Of a stretch of 64,000 bases of DNA, positions 9,520 through 18,145 are shown one piece after another. How positions within the stretch are numbered: the first letter of the stretch is position 1; each line of letters starts with the position of its first letter. The stretch is from RI-153 sp963752935. GTDB lineage: Bacteria; Chloroflexota; Anaerolineae; Caldilineales; Caldilineaceae. The stretch lies in assembly GCA_963752935.1 (NCBI GenBank), contig CAVWAL010000009.1:1-64000 (forward strand), read 5' to 3'. Both the position numbers and the translations under genes were made by a program. A model generated the notes under the pieces. It made no database searches. It worked only from the letters and a program-made list of their open reading frames with translations, and had not been told where the DNA came from.

Positions 9520-10083
9520 CCTGCCTCCTTTGTTGAAATCTGGGTAATCATTCAGGTATGACGCACTGACCAGGGCTTCTGGCGGCGACGATGATTTGGC
9601 CAGGGCGTCGCCCCTAAAGCGGAACTTAGAAATCTGGACAGCGTGTCGTCAAGCCATACCCGGCCCGGGAGAAGCCCATGCCGAATTTTTACGGGGAACA
9701 GCGGGAGAATGAGCGACAACAGGGTGTGTGATGCGGTACGCGTATGGCTGAACTCTACTGTACTGTTTAGTAAACTAGCATACCCTGCTTGCGGGTGACA
9801 GTGAGATTTATCCACCAGAAGCAGGGAGAGGATACATCTTCAGATCTGTTTATGGCGCGCCGCTTGCCAGACCCTCGTGCGCGCCGCTCGGGCAGAGGCA
9901 CAGTGCCAATCACGCACACTTCAACCTCCTGGCCTGTGCATCGGCGCCGGAGAGGGAAGAGACAACGGCGCGCCTGTACCTTATCTGTACCCCGATCGCC
10001 CCTCTGGATATAGAGATCGGCAGCGGCACCAGAAGGTATGCTGGTGGATACCGATCTCTTCTGATAGTCGCTGGAGGTACAGT
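9520..10083. other. Intergenic region upstream of glgE
   Basis: About 560 bp separates the glgE start (minus) from a small plus-strand ORF. No convincing gene is seen. It should hold the glgE operon promoter. A hairpin at 10012-10059 (AGAGATCGG with CCGATCTCT, inner CCAG/CTGG) lies just upstream of the small ORF's Shine-Dalgarno sequence. Confidence 0.5.
10012..10059 (+). promoter_or_regulatory. Leader hairpin before a small ORF
   Basis: AGAGATCGG (10012-10020) pairs with CCGATCTCT (10051-10059), enclosing a second stem CCAG/CTGG. It ends about 14 nt before the GGAGG of the 57-codon ORF. A role as a leader structure is inference only. Confidence 0.3.
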
Positions 10084-10257
10084 ATGTCATCTCGTTTGTA
10101 CCGCCGGTCTCTGCTACCGGCGCTCTTGGCGATCCTTGTTCTGGCGTGCTTCCGCGCCCCCGGCGCTATCCTGGCCCATGCCCTTCCCCACCAGCACGAC
10201 CGTCATGCAGCCTCTCCCTGGGCAGCCGCTGACAGCGACGGCATCTCCTCGAGCTGA
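10084..10257 (+). CDS. Short secreted His-rich protein, possibly truncated
   Basis: A 57-codon ORF with a good GGAGG six bases before the ATG. The first ~32 residues form a clear signal peptide: a basic SSRLYRRS, a hydrophobic LLPALLAILVLACF, then a polar ending at ILAHA. The mature part is short and rich in His and Asp (LPHQHDRHAASPW), then stops. Its last 55 bp overlap antisense with the 3' end of the Fe-S protein gene. It may be a genuine tiny periplasmic metal-binding peptide, or the surviving 5' end of a secreted protein whose remainder was lost. I do not recognise a family. Confidence 0.4.
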   Translation: MSSRLYRRSLLPALLAILVLACFRAPGAILAHALPHQHDRHAASPWAAADSDGISSS

Positions 10258-11309
10258 ATGTCACTGCGCCCGGCTACCTGCATCCCGATGCGGAACTGCG
10301 GTGCGTCCGGGTTGCCCTTGAAACGCGCCTGAACCTTGTCGTAACCCACCTGGCTAAAGGGGCACACGGCCAGGCAGACCCCGCACCCATAGTTTCTTGT
10401 AAAGTAGTCGCGGCAGACGGCGTGCTCGATTGTCTGCATTCCGCCGTCTCCCCGCGGTCTCGGCTCCTGGAAGATCGCTTTGGGGGGACATTTGCGAATG
10501 CACTTCGTGCACATGGCGCAAAAATCGCGCACCCACAGATGCGGATTCTCCGCGCCTGTAGCCTGTAAAGTAGGCAGGTTGGTGATGTTGGTGTAAATCG
10601 TATTGATGCGCAGCCGCGCCCCCTCACCCGGCGAAATCAACAGCCCGTGATAGCCGATAACGCCAATGCCTGCCAGTTCGGCCAAGTGTGGATAATCCGT
10701 CAGGCCACCGAGTGCCGTGCCGGGGTAGGCAGCGTAGCCACTCTTGCGCAAATAGAGCGACAACTTCTTCGCAATGATCGCCATCTCTTTATACCCATCC
10801 ATCACCTCGATCTGACAATCGAAGCTGGGCGCCGTCTCGATTGGTTCCTTGTCCATCTCCACCGTAAAGACGATGGCATATTCACAGGGAATCGCCTTGC
10901 CCTGGAAGATGGCAGTGCGCGGCACCCTGACGTAGCCGATGTCTTTGGCGCCCAGGGCGCGGGCCCGTTCTTCAAACTGGGCCAGGAAGGAGGGCGTCAC
11001 TTCACTCCGCGTCGGCTCAACCTGGCGATCGTACATATGGGCGCCTGCATTCATGTTGAGCATCAGAGGCACCATCCTGCGCACAGCCCGTATCTTCTGC
11101 CCGACGGACAGAGTGAGCATGGACGACTCTTGCGCCGGCACGTCCGAATTGAAGGGCGTGCGCGGCCTCGATTCCGGTGCGTGGCGAATCGACGTCTTCA
11201 GATTATCCAGGTGCGCGTCGGCGCTGTCGAGAATCGTATCCAGCGAGGGGCCGCCGCCATTCTTTTGACCACGGCTCAGAATGATCGTTTTAAACATGTC
11301 CACAAACAT
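10203..11309 (-). CDS. 4Fe-4S dicluster protein, reductive-dehalogenase/QueG-like
   Basis: 368-aa cytoplasmic protein with two [4Fe-4S] motifs near the C-terminus: CAMCTKCIRKCPPKAIF (C-x2-C-x2-C-x3-CP) and CGVCLAVCPFSQ (C-x2-C-x3-CP). The upstream region (GYVRVPRTAIFQG, then YPGTALGGLTDYPHLAELAGIG, quoted in part) resembles the Fe-S and nitroreductase-like parts of the reductive dehalogenase and epoxyqueuosine reductase superfamily. There is no Tat signal and no evident corrinoid motif. Substrate is unknown. The ATG at 11309 has GGAG six bases upstream. It is divergent from a TetR regulator, with a TetR-type palindrome between them, so it is the likely target of that regulator. Confidence 0.75.
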   Translation of the reverse strand: MFVDMFKTIILSRGQKNGGGPSLDTILDSADAHLDNLKTSIRHAPESRPRTPFNSDVPAQESSMLTLSVGQKIRAVRRMVPLMLNMNAGAHMYDRQVEPTRSEVTPSFLAQFEERARALGAKDIGYVRVPRTAIFQGKAIPCEYAIVFTVEMDKEPIETAPSFDCQIEVMDGYKEMAIIAKKLSLYLRKSGYAAYPGTALGGLTDYPHLAELAGIGVIGYHGLLISPGEGARLRINTIYTNITNLPTLQATGAENPHLWVRDFCAMCTKCIRKCPPKAIFQEPRPRGDGGMQTIEHAVCRDYFTRNYGCGVCLAVCPFSQVGYDKVQARFKGNPDAPQFRIGMQVAGRSDIQLEEMPSLSAAAQGEAA

Positions 11310-11334
11310 CAGAAGCTCCTTGGATTATTTTAAA

Positions 11335-11350
11335 GCAAGTGATTGCTTGC
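11335..11350. promoter_or_regulatory. Putative TetR operator
   Basis: GCAAGTGATTGCTTGC is an imperfect palindrome (12 of 16 symmetric positions, GCAAG arms with a central AT). It lies in the short spacer between the divergent Fe-S protein gene and the TetR-family gene, within about 30 bp of the first and 75 bp of the second start. Position and shape fit an autoregulatory operator; binding is inferred. Confidence 0.5.
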
Positions 11351-11424
11351 AATAATAGCATGGAGCTGGTACCCTGTCAATACTGTTCTGCAAGTTCTGG
11401 TAGAATGGGAGCAAAGGAGAGACG

Positions 11425-11994
11425 ATGCCAAAGATAATCACCGATCAACAGATTTTGGATGCGGCGCTGGAGGTGATCGCGCGGCAGGGATATGCGGGAG
11501 CCACCACGCGAGAGATCGCCGCCGTCGCCGGGATCAACGAAGTTACCCTCTTTCGCCGCTTCGAGAACAAGCAAAAGTTGCTCACGGCGGCCGTCGAGCA
11601 AGAAGCCGAGATCTTCGCCGCGGCCAGCATCAAGTACACCGGCGACGTCCAGGCTGACCTGGAACACGTCGTCCGGTTCTACCAGGGGCTGGCGCGCAAG
11701 CGCGGCCGCGTGATCGGCATGCTGCTCTCGGAGATCCCGCGCCAGCCAGAGCTTCTCGACGTCCTGAAGACGCCGCTGGCGATCATCGCCAATATTGCCA
11801 ACATGCTCCAGCGCTACCAGCAAGAAGGCGACCTGGTGGCCGAACCGCCCATGCAAGCCTTCATCGCCCTGATCGGACCCATCTTCATGGGAGGCGTGTT
11901 GGGCACGATCCAGCCGAGTGCCTTCAACGTCCCCTTCGACGCACCCGCCTACGTCCAGCGCTTCCTCAAGGGACGAAAGGCCGCCGGCGGCTGA
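11425..11994 (+). CDS. TetR/AcrR family transcriptional regulator
   Basis: 189-aa one-component repressor. The N-terminal helix-turn-helix is plain: ILDAALEVIARQGYAGATT, REIAAVAGINEVTLFRRF, then the ENKQKLL helix (residues ~9-56). The C-terminal helical ligand and dimer domain (~70-185) has no diagnostic motif, so the effector cannot be named. An AAAGGAGAG lies just before the ATG. It is divergent from the Fe-S protein at 10203-11309 and probably represses that gene and itself through the palindrome at 11335-11350. Confidence 0.9.
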   Translation: MPKIITDQQILDAALEVIARQGYAGATTREIAAVAGINEVTLFRRFENKQKLLTAAVEQEAEIFAAASIKYTGDVQADLEHVVRFYQGLARKRGRVIGMLLSEIPRQPELLDVLKTPLAIIANIANMLQRYQQEGDLVAEPPMQAFIALIGPIFMGGVLGTIQPSAFNVPFDAPAYVQRFLKGRKAAGG

Positions 11995-12160
11995 TGTGAA
12001 GCCCAATCGTTGGGTCAAGGAAATCGGACACACCAAAGAGACGTACGGGGGGTTGTGCTACAGATGCTTGGCTTCGTGGGATTGGGGCCATGAGATGAGC
12101 CATCCCGTCTGCAGTTCCCAAACGGGATGAACGATACGCGAACGAGGACGCATGTAGCCC

Positions 12161-13195
12161 TTACTCCAAGACGATCTGCACTTTCACCGAAGTGGGCGGC
12201 ATTTCCACTGCAAAATCGAACGCCTGCACACTGTCGGCAAAGGCGAAAGTATCGGTGATCAGCGGTTTGACGTCGATCATGCCGCTGGACATCAGATCCA
12301 GCGTGCGCGGATAAACATGGGCATAGCGGAAGACATGCTCGATGCGCGCCTCTTTGATCTGCGCCTGCGACACGTCGTAGGCTACCGGCTGCATGGGGAT
12401 GCCCACAAAGACACCGCAGCCGCCAGGGCAAAGGAGTTCGAAGAGTCCGGCGGCGGCCTGCGCGTTGCCGCTGCACTCGAAGACGACGTCCGCACCCCAG
12501 CCGTCTGTCATGCGGGCGATGACCTGCGCCGCGTTCTCCTGGCGCACGTTGACCGGCACAATTGGCCCTAACGTGGCGGCGAGATCGAGTTTGGGCTGCT
12601 GCACGTCGGTCATCACCACGCGGCTGCATCCACCCGCCAGCGCCGCCAGCGCTGTCACCATACCGATAGGACCGGCCCCGATCACGACCGCCAGGTCACC
12701 GGGCTTGATGCGCGCCTTGTTGGCGGCCTGCATCCCCACTGCCAGCGGCTCCACCATGGCGCCCTCGGCATCGCTGACGTTATCCGGCAGCTTAAACGTG
12801 AACGCCGCCGGATGCACCACGGTCGGTCGTAGTACTCCGTGGACAGGCGGCGTGGCCCAGAAGCGCACGGCAGGGTCGAGGTTGTAGAGGCCAAGCCGGG
12901 TGGCGCGACTGTTGGGATCGGGAATGCCCGGCTCCATGCAGACACGGTCACCCACGTGCAGGTTGGTGACCGCGCTGCCCACTTCTACGACGCGCCCGGC
13001 GGCTTCGTGGCCCAGGATCATGGGATCGTTGACGACGAAGGGGCCGATGCGTCCGTGGGTGTAGTAATGCACATCGCTGCCGCAGATGCCCACGGTGGTC
13101 AGAGCAATCTTCACATCGTGAGGACCCAGGGTCTCTTCCACCGGGATCTCGCGGATTGAAAGCTCCAGGCTCGGTTCCAGCACAAGCGCTTGCAT
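12161..13195 (-). CDS. Zn-dependent xylitol/sorbitol dehydrogenase (MDR family)
   Basis: 344-aa medium-chain dehydrogenase, closest in pattern to D-xylulose reductase (xylitol dehydrogenase), which oxidises polyols to ketoses with NAD+. Catalytic zinc ligands are C38 (GICGSDVHYY), H63 and E64 (LGHEAAG). The Rossmann fold carries GAGPIGMV near residue 170. The usual four structural-zinc cysteines are replaced (PGIPDPNSRATRLGLYN), as in sorbitol and xylitol dehydrogenases that lack structural zinc. The ATG at 13195 has GGAG eight bases upstream. No sugar kinase or transporter adjoins it, so the physiological substrate is inferred from family only. Confidence 0.88.
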   Translation of the reverse strand: MQALVLEPSLELSIREIPVEETLGPHDVKIALTTVGICGSDVHYYTHGRIGPFVVNDPMILGHEAAGRVVEVGSAVTNLHVGDRVCMEPGIPDPNSRATRLGLYNLDPAVRFWATPPVHGVLRPTVVHPAAFTFKLPDNVSDAEGAMVEPLAVGMQAANKARIKPGDLAVVIGAGPIGMVTALAALAGGCSRVVMTDVQQPKLDLAATLGPIVPVNVRQENAAQVIARMTDGWGADVVFECSGNAQAAAGLFELLCPGGCGVFVGIPMQPVAYDVSQAQIKEARIEHVFRYAHVYPRTLDLMSSGMIDVKPLITDTFAFADSVQAFDFAVEMPPTSVKVQIVLE

Positions 13196-13397
13196 GAGGA
13201 TGGCTCCTTATTTCAATGGGATTGGGTCGAACTGTTCATCGGCAAACGGGATCTCAAAGCGAATCTGTGTGCCTTAGCCGGGTGTGCATAATTCAGGTCG
13301 GTAGCGTCTGACACTTGGCTCTCTATCCTGGTCGATTCGGGCAGCGTGTGGGGGATGTGTGGGCGCTGCCTCAAATTTTAACACAGTCAGGCAAGAT

Positions 13398-13454
13398 TAG
13401 AACGCGAGGTGAGCGGATTCTTATGAACCCCCGCTCACCTCGCATCTCGTTCTA
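13398..13454. repeat. Imperfect palindrome
   Basis: GCGAGGTGAGCGG (13404-13416) pairs exactly with CCGCTCACCTCGC (13431-13443). Beyond the central stem, TAGAACG (13398-13404) can pair with CGTTCTA (13448-13454) after a small bulge. It could be a terminator or a dispersed repeat; no second copy was seen in the window. Confidence 0.6.
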
Positions 13455-13605
13455 TTTCTGTGGATCGATTTGAACCTTCAACGTCTGCCCCTGCACAAAC
13501 TGCTGGAAACCATCGCCGAATTGGGCGAGAAGCAACGTATGGCCGATCAGCGGATGCACGCCCACTACTTTGCGGGAGGGCCGGCCGTTCCAGATGCAAA
13601 ATACA

Positions 13606-13643
13606 AACGGCCGAATGTCCTAAGGATTGGACATTCGGCCGTT
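13606..13643 (-). terminator. Rho-independent terminator of the lipoprotein gene
   Basis: A perfect 15-bp stem, AACGGCCGAATGTCC (13606-13620) with GGACATTCGGCCGTT (13629-13643), around an 8-nt loop. Read on the minus strand it lies 50 bp after the lipoprotein stop and is followed by TTTGTATTTTG. Confidence 0.75.
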
Positions 13644-13692
13644 GACCGTTGTACTACGCTTTTTTGCGAGAACTGCACGTACCTGCGGGGGC

Positions 13693-14268
13693 TTAACCGC
13701 CGGTCCCGGTGATCTCTTCTGTGGGTGTCATCTCCTCACTGCCATCGATGGCGCCTGGATCATCACCGACACCTTCTCCCACCAGTTCACCCTGGGGGCC
13801 GACGTTGGCAAACTCGGCAGTAGAGTCAGATCCAGTGACAGTTGTTCCCCTATAGTGGTAGAGAGGACGCCCGGCGTAGGTGAGCTGGCTAAAGCCGTCC
13901 TCGCGATCGATGCTGCCGAGCTGTGCCATATCCAGGCCGGCGCCGACGGTATCTGCTTCACCCGCTTCCGCGCGTTCGAAGCCGACGAAGTCGGCCGGTT
14001 CTTCGGTGCCCGTGAAGGTGTAGAACGGGAAGCCTTCATTGTCGACAAGAATGGACGTGCCGTTCAGGTTTTCATCCACGTTCACCGTCGCCCCTTCAGG
14101 CTGTGCTTCTGTGGTTGCCTCTGCCGTCGCTTCTTCAGTAGCAACCGGGGTCGCCTCTAGCGCAGGCGCTTGTGTTCCGGTTGCCGGGGCACCCGTGGGC
14201 GCGGGAAGCGTCAGGGTACAGGCAGTTAAGAGCAAGGCCGGTATAAGCAACAGAAGTCTGCTTCGCAT
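13693..14268 (-). CDS. Lipoprotein with secreted-repeat (COG4315-type) domain
   Basis: 191-aa predicted lipoprotein. The signal peptide ends in the lipobox LLTAC (Cys17), followed by a Thr/Ala/Glu/Pro-rich tether to about residue 60. The folded part has two units typical of the secreted-repeat lipoprotein family: NGTSILVDNEGFPFYTFTG and GFSQLTYAGRPLYHYRG. Function in this family is not established. The C-terminal tail is acidic (TPTEEITGTGG). The ATG has a strong AAAAGGAGGAG upstream. It appears monocistronic, with a terminator at 13606-13643. Confidence 0.82.
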   Translation of the reverse strand: MRSRLLLLIPALLLTACTLTLPAPTGAPATGTQAPALEATPVATEEATAEATTEAQPEGATVNVDENLNGTSILVDNEGFPFYTFTGTEEPADFVGFERAEAGEADTVGAGLDMAQLGSIDREDGFSQLTYAGRPLYHYRGTTVTGSDSTAEFANVGPQGELVGEGVGDDPGAIDGSEEMTPTEEITGTGG

Positions 14269-14473
14269 TGTCTCCTCCTTTTCAGTTCGTGCAATAAGCT
14301 GCTATTGCCGGTGTACCTGATCAAAGTCCAGGCGTAAAGATACACCCATTGAGACACAATGCGTCCCACTTATCCACAGACCGGGGACAAGGAGCGAGAT
14401 ACAAAATACGGTACAATACTTTAAATCGTCTCCAACAGTCCACGTTGGCGCAGGGCCGAGTCCCGCCGCACGT

Positions 14474-17164
14474 TTATGGCAGCGACTTGCTCGCCTCTTT
14501 TGTGTTGCCATAGACGCCCATGTTGGCGCGGCCGCCGTTGGCCGCCGGCTCGGCCATGAACGGCGATGTTGGATCGCCGCCGTCGATGGCAGGGCTGTGC
14601 TCGCTGTCTACCACCCAATCGCCGCTACCGCCATTGGCTGCCGGCTGCCAGCGACCGCTCGTGGAACGCAGGTGGTAGTCGTGTTGGCCAGGATCGGCGA
14701 AGAGGGGATCTGCCGCCAGATTGCCCGACCCCGATACCGCTTCTTGCATGAGCGAGTAGGTAACCGTCAGTTGTGAAGTGTCATCAACAAAAAAGTCATC
14801 GCCGCCATTGCCCCAGAAGATACTGTTGCGGATCGTTACCTCAGAGTAGACCTCGACGTACAGGCCATTGCCGCCCATGGTGGCACAGTCATGCCCGGCC
14901 ACCGTCGTGTGGATCAGTGTCGCCTGTGAACCTGTCTCGGCGTAGCCGTCCACGTAGACGCCGACACCCCCGGTCGTTCCCCCGTCAGGGCAGACGTTAG
15001 CGTAGATCAGCTCGTGGTCCAGCACCGCCTGGGCGCCGTCGTCGATGAAGACACCGCTGCCGAGCGAGGGGGCATAGTTGCCGGTGATGATGTTGTAGGA
15101 AAGGGTGGCGCTGCTGCCTGCGCCGAAAACGATAATCCCGCCTCCCCAGCCGTACCCCAACGCACGGCCAATTTCGTTGCCAAGAATACGGTTGTGAGCA
15201 ACTGTGACATGGGGAGCGGCGATGTAGAGGCCGCCACCGTGATCGCTGACACCGATGTTGCCCTCGATGGTGTTGCCCTGGATGAGCACGCTGCCCCCGT
15301 TGATGCCGATGCCGCCGCCACGACCGGATCTGTTGTTGCGGATGATGTTGTCGAGGATCGTGATATCCGCACCCCCGGCAAAGATGCCACCACCCACCGG
15401 ATCGCTGGGTGGTGGTTCTGGCGAAGGGCTGGTGTCGTTGTTCTCGATCAGGTTGTGTGAGAGGGTGGGCGAGCCGCCTTCCACATAGACGCCGCCACCC
15501 AAGATCCCGTACTCGGGCACGAGGCTGCGCGTGCCGCCCGTGATCCGAAAACCGTCCACGATCGATGGGCCAGAATTGAGAAGCGTGACAACAGCATCCG
15601 TGCCGTCGCCCTCAATGTGCGGCATCCGGGTCGTCACATCGCGGTCGCCAAAATTGCCGCCGTCGCCCTTGCCATAGGTAGCCGCCGTGCCCCCCGTGTA
15701 CCCGCCGTAGAGATGAACAACCTTGTCCTGGATGAGAACGGTCTCGCTGTAGGTGCCGGCGGCCACACCTATGGTTGTCTCCCCGTTTTCAGCCGCGGCG
15801 TTGATCGCTTCCTGAATCGTGTTGTACGGATATTGGACGGTGCCACTCTCGCTGCCGGTCGTGTTATCGTCGTCCACGTAAAGGTCGGCGACCGTCAATG
15901 TGGCGGTGGTCGTCGGCGTTGGTGTGGACGTAGGCGAAGTGGTCGACGAGGGCGTCGCAGAGGCTGTGGCTGTGGCCGTTGCCGTAGCTGTTGCCGTGGC
16001 TGTTGCGGAAGCCGTTGCTGTAGGCGTCGAGGTAGGCGATGAGGTGGGCAAAGGAAGGGTAGCGCCCTTTTGGGCCAGCGGCAGGTACATCTGCGATTCA
16101 CCGCTTCGCGCCTGTCCGGAGGCAGGATTCACCATCAGCGACAAGCTGTCGACGGCTTCAAAATCTGAACCGTGAACCTGCCGTAACTCGCGCAACAGAT
16201 CGTTGTCCCACCGTTCGTCGGGTGCGCCGGACAGGTACCAGGCAGAGCCGTTGTCGGCCAGGATCATGCCATACTTCTTGAGCGCGATCAGGATGACCTG
16301 CACCGGCGGCGAGAAACCGGCGATGTCGAAGTCAGACCTGAGGCGGAAGCGTACGCCCATGGGTGGGTATTGTTGGCCCGTGAGATCCGAGGCAAAGTGG
16401 CGCGCCGGCCAAATATACTCGCGGCGCGTCTCGGGCACGGTAAAGCGCAGGGCGTGGCGGATTTCACCGCCCGCCACCTCATCATAGCGCACCAGCCCCG
16501 GTAAGATGGGCAGGCCGGCGGCATCGGCGGAGGTCCAGCCCAGCGGGCGCAGATCGTGGGACTTCAAGTCAAAGATGGCGCCGGAGCCGGCTTGCCAACT
16601 GCCGTCGGTCTGCGGAAAGGCGTCGAACAGTTCGTACAGGATACAACTGCCCTGTGTCACCACCAGAACATGGCGATCGCCGTCGCCGTTCGGTCCGCCC
16701 TCGATGGGTGCGGCGCTGGGGATGGGGTAAGGGCCAGGGTCGCTCTCGTCGGCGTAGCCAAAACTGACGGGCTTCCCTTGCTGGGCCTCCGGCACACCTA
16801 TGTAGGGAATACCGATGGGCGCACCCGAAGCGGGCGGCCACTCACCGGAGCCAAAATCAGCGTGTAGACCCGTGTCAGCGCCAATCGTCTCTATGTAGGT
16901 GGCAGAGTTGGGGTCGACCGGCAGCGTGTCTACCGGCGTGTTCCAGATATTGTCCGCAGGGAAAACATCGCAACCGGCAACCTGTGGTGGCATCTGTGCG
17001 GCTGAGTGCGGCTCGGCCTGCGCAGAGGAATCTGTGCCGGTCGTCCGCAGCCCGATGGCCCTCGGCGCCGGTTGGGCGACCGCGGCCACGCCCAACCAGG
17101 ACGCCGCCAGGAGCATAGCCAGCAGGAAAACGGCGAGTAGAGCAATCCGTGAGTGGGCTGACAT
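14474..17164 (-). CDS. Large secreted protein with parallel beta-helix
   Basis: 896-aa exported protein. A signal peptide (~1-30, ending near VAAVAQPAP) leads to an N-terminal globular domain (~60-350) beginning CDVFPADNIWNTPVDTLP, a pattern seen in uncharacterised secreted proteins. A short QMYLPLAQKG segment and a low-complexity Thr/Ala/Ser/Pro linker (~370-430) follow. The C-terminal ~460 residues start with VDDDNTTGSESGTVQYPYNT and IQEAINAA and contain regularly spaced Asn-rich turns, the hallmark of right-handed parallel beta-helix proteins (pectate-lyase-like fold, DUF1565-type start). The fold suggests polysaccharide binding or cleavage, but no catalytic residue set can be assigned. 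AGGAG lies 11 bases before the ATG. Confidence 0.8.
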   Translation of the reverse strand: MSAHSRIALLAVFLLAMLLAASWLGVAAVAQPAPRAIGLRTTGTDSSAQAEPHSAAQMPPQVAGCDVFPADNIWNTPVDTLPVDPNSATYIETIGADTGLHADFGSGEWPPASGAPIGIPYIGVPEAQQGKPVSFGYADESDPGPYPIPSAAPIEGGPNGDGDRHVLVVTQGSCILYELFDAFPQTDGSWQAGSGAIFDLKSHDLRPLGWTSADAAGLPILPGLVRYDEVAGGEIRHALRFTVPETRREYIWPARHFASDLTGQQYPPMGVRFRLRSDFDIAGFSPPVQVILIALKKYGMILADNGSAWYLSGAPDERWDNDLLRELRQVHGSDFEAVDSLSLMVNPASGQARSGESQMYLPLAQKGATLPLPTSSPTSTPTATASATATATATATATATASATPSSTTSPTSTPTPTTTATLTVADLYVDDDNTTGSESGTVQYPYNTIQEAINAAAENGETTIGVAAGTYSETVLIQDKVVHLYGGYTGGTAATYGKGDGGNFGDRDVTTRMPHIEGDGTDAVVTLLNSGPSIVDGFRITGGTRSLVPEYGILGGGVYVEGGSPTLSHNLIENNDTSPSPEPPPSDPVGGGIFAGGADITILDNIIRNNRSGRGGGIGINGGSVLIQGNTIEGNIGVSDHGGGLYIAAPHVTVAHNRILGNEIGRALGYGWGGGIIVFGAGSSATLSYNIITGNYAPSLGSGVFIDDGAQAVLDHELIYANVCPDGGTTGGVGVYVDGYAETGSQATLIHTTVAGHDCATMGGNGLYVEVYSEVTIRNSIFWGNGGDDFFVDDTSQLTVTYSLMQEAVSGSGNLAADPLFADPGQHDYHLRSTSGRWQPAANGGSGDWVVDSEHSPAIDGGDPTSPFMAEPAANGGRANMGVYGNTKEASKSLP

Positions 17165-17666
17165 TGGGGTTCGTCTCTCCTTAGCGCAGGTTAGGCTGCT
17201 TACGTTTGTGGTTTATATCAAGTAGTCCAATGCGTGATGCGGACAACGATGGGCGTGGACGTCCTGGTCACCGGCGTTGTACGAGAATCCCTTAAAGAGA
17301 AATTCTTCACAAAGAGCACATCGGATTTCTGTGCATTCTGTACAATGACGACGCCTCGCCGATGCGATAGACTTTCACTAACAAATGAGGTGCGAAACTT
17401 ATGTGGGGTAGGCTTCGCAGTGGAAACCTCTTTGTTCCTCTTCTTCTCTCCTTGTGTCATCCCTTGTACCTGGGCCCGTTACAGATAAATTCATCTGTAA
17501 CGGGCCTACCTCTTTTTAGTCAGCCCGTATCGCCGGCTTGTCGCATGCCGCTGTACGAGACGATGTGCAGACTGTGGAACAAAGAGTTCCCGGACTTGCT
17601 GCCCGGACTGGTATACTGTTCGAATGCTACATCCACCACATCCACAACCTTGGAGAGGCAGAACGC
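17165..17666. other. Intergenic region upstream of the DinB gene
   Basis: About 500 bp between the divergent beta-helix protein gene and the DinB gene. No supportable gene. It contains one strong inverted repeat (17473-17506) and otherwise probably promoters for both flanking genes. Confidence 0.5.
17473..17506 (+). terminator. Hairpin followed by T-run
   Basis: GGCCCGTTACAGAT (17473-17486) pairs exactly with ATCTGTAACGGGCC (17493-17506) around a 6-nt loop, and CTCTTTTTAG follows on the plus strand. It has terminator form, but no plus-strand gene ends upstream, so it could also end a short leader or be a dispersed palindrome. Confidence 0.5.
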
Positions 17667-18140
17667 ATGTCAAACTCAACCCAGTACATTAACAGCGTGC
17701 ACCGGATCGACAGCATCATCAAGCGGCAGTGCGCAGGGCTTACCCATGCCGACAGTATGCTGCAACTGCCTTTTCCAGGCAACTGCATGAACTGGAACCT
17801 GGGCCATATCCTGGTCTATCGCATGCAATATCTTGGTCTTATTGACGGCGTCAGCAAGCCCGATCCGGATGAGTTTGCCGTCTACGGCGCCGGTTCACAG
17901 CCGTTGACTGAAAGTAGCCTGGCTATTCCACTGGAGACACTGTTGGCGCGACTTGACGAGGCGTCGACCTGGATCGTCTCGGCGCTGGAAGAGTTGCCGT
18001 CGTCTCGGCTTATGGAAGTCTATGACGCTGAAAAAGGCACCACGATTGAGGATCGTTTGAGTTTCTACCTGATTTTCCACGAGTCATACCACGCCGGGCA
18101 GCTTGAGTATCTGCGTGAGCTGGCCCTGGCCAGCCAGTAG
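17667..18140 (+). CDS. DinB family protein
   Basis: 157-aa four-helix-bundle protein of the DinB/DUF664 superfamily, whose members are metal-dependent and include thiol-dependent enzymes. The metal-ligand pattern is visible: H47 in MNWNLGHILVYR and H138/H142 in IFHESYHAGQLEYLR. I chose the ATG at 17667 (MSNSTQYINS) because GGAGAGG lies just upstream; the frame is open further upstream, but that extension has no homology-like features. It converges on the MerB-like gene with a 5-bp gap. The exact reaction is unknown. Confidence 0.82.
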   Translation: MSNSTQYINSVHRIDSIIKRQCAGLTHADSMLQLPFPGNCMNWNLGHILVYRMQYLGLIDGVSKPDPDEFAVYGAGSQPLTESSLAIPLETLLARLDEASTWIVSALEELPSSRLMEVYDAEKGTTIEDRLSFYLIFHESYHAGQLEYLRELALASQ

Positions 18141-18145
18141 AAGGT

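Larger units (their letters stand above)
13196..13692. other. Intergenic region with two long palindromes
   Basis: Nearly 500 bp between the dehydrogenase and the lipoprotein gene. It holds two strong inverted repeats (13398-13454 and 13606-13643). A plus-strand open frame of about 80 codons from a TTG near 13470 (NLQRLPLHKLLETIAELGEK...) reads like protein at first but has no Shine-Dalgarno and runs into the terminator, so it is not called as a gene. Confidence 0.5.

Noticed and set aside
12161..13195. Loss of structural zinc in the dehydrogenase as an anomaly
   Set aside because: Absence of the four structural cysteines is known in sorbitol/xylitol dehydrogenases, so it is not unusual.
13470..13712. 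80-codon plus-strand frame from a TTG
   Set aside because: No Shine-Dalgarno, no family, and it spans the lipoprotein gene's terminator hairpin.
15895..16060. Repetitive tract that could look like a CRISPR or tandem repeat
   Set aside because: It encodes the Thr/Ala/Ser/Pro linker of the beta-helix protein; there are no regular repeats with unique spacers.
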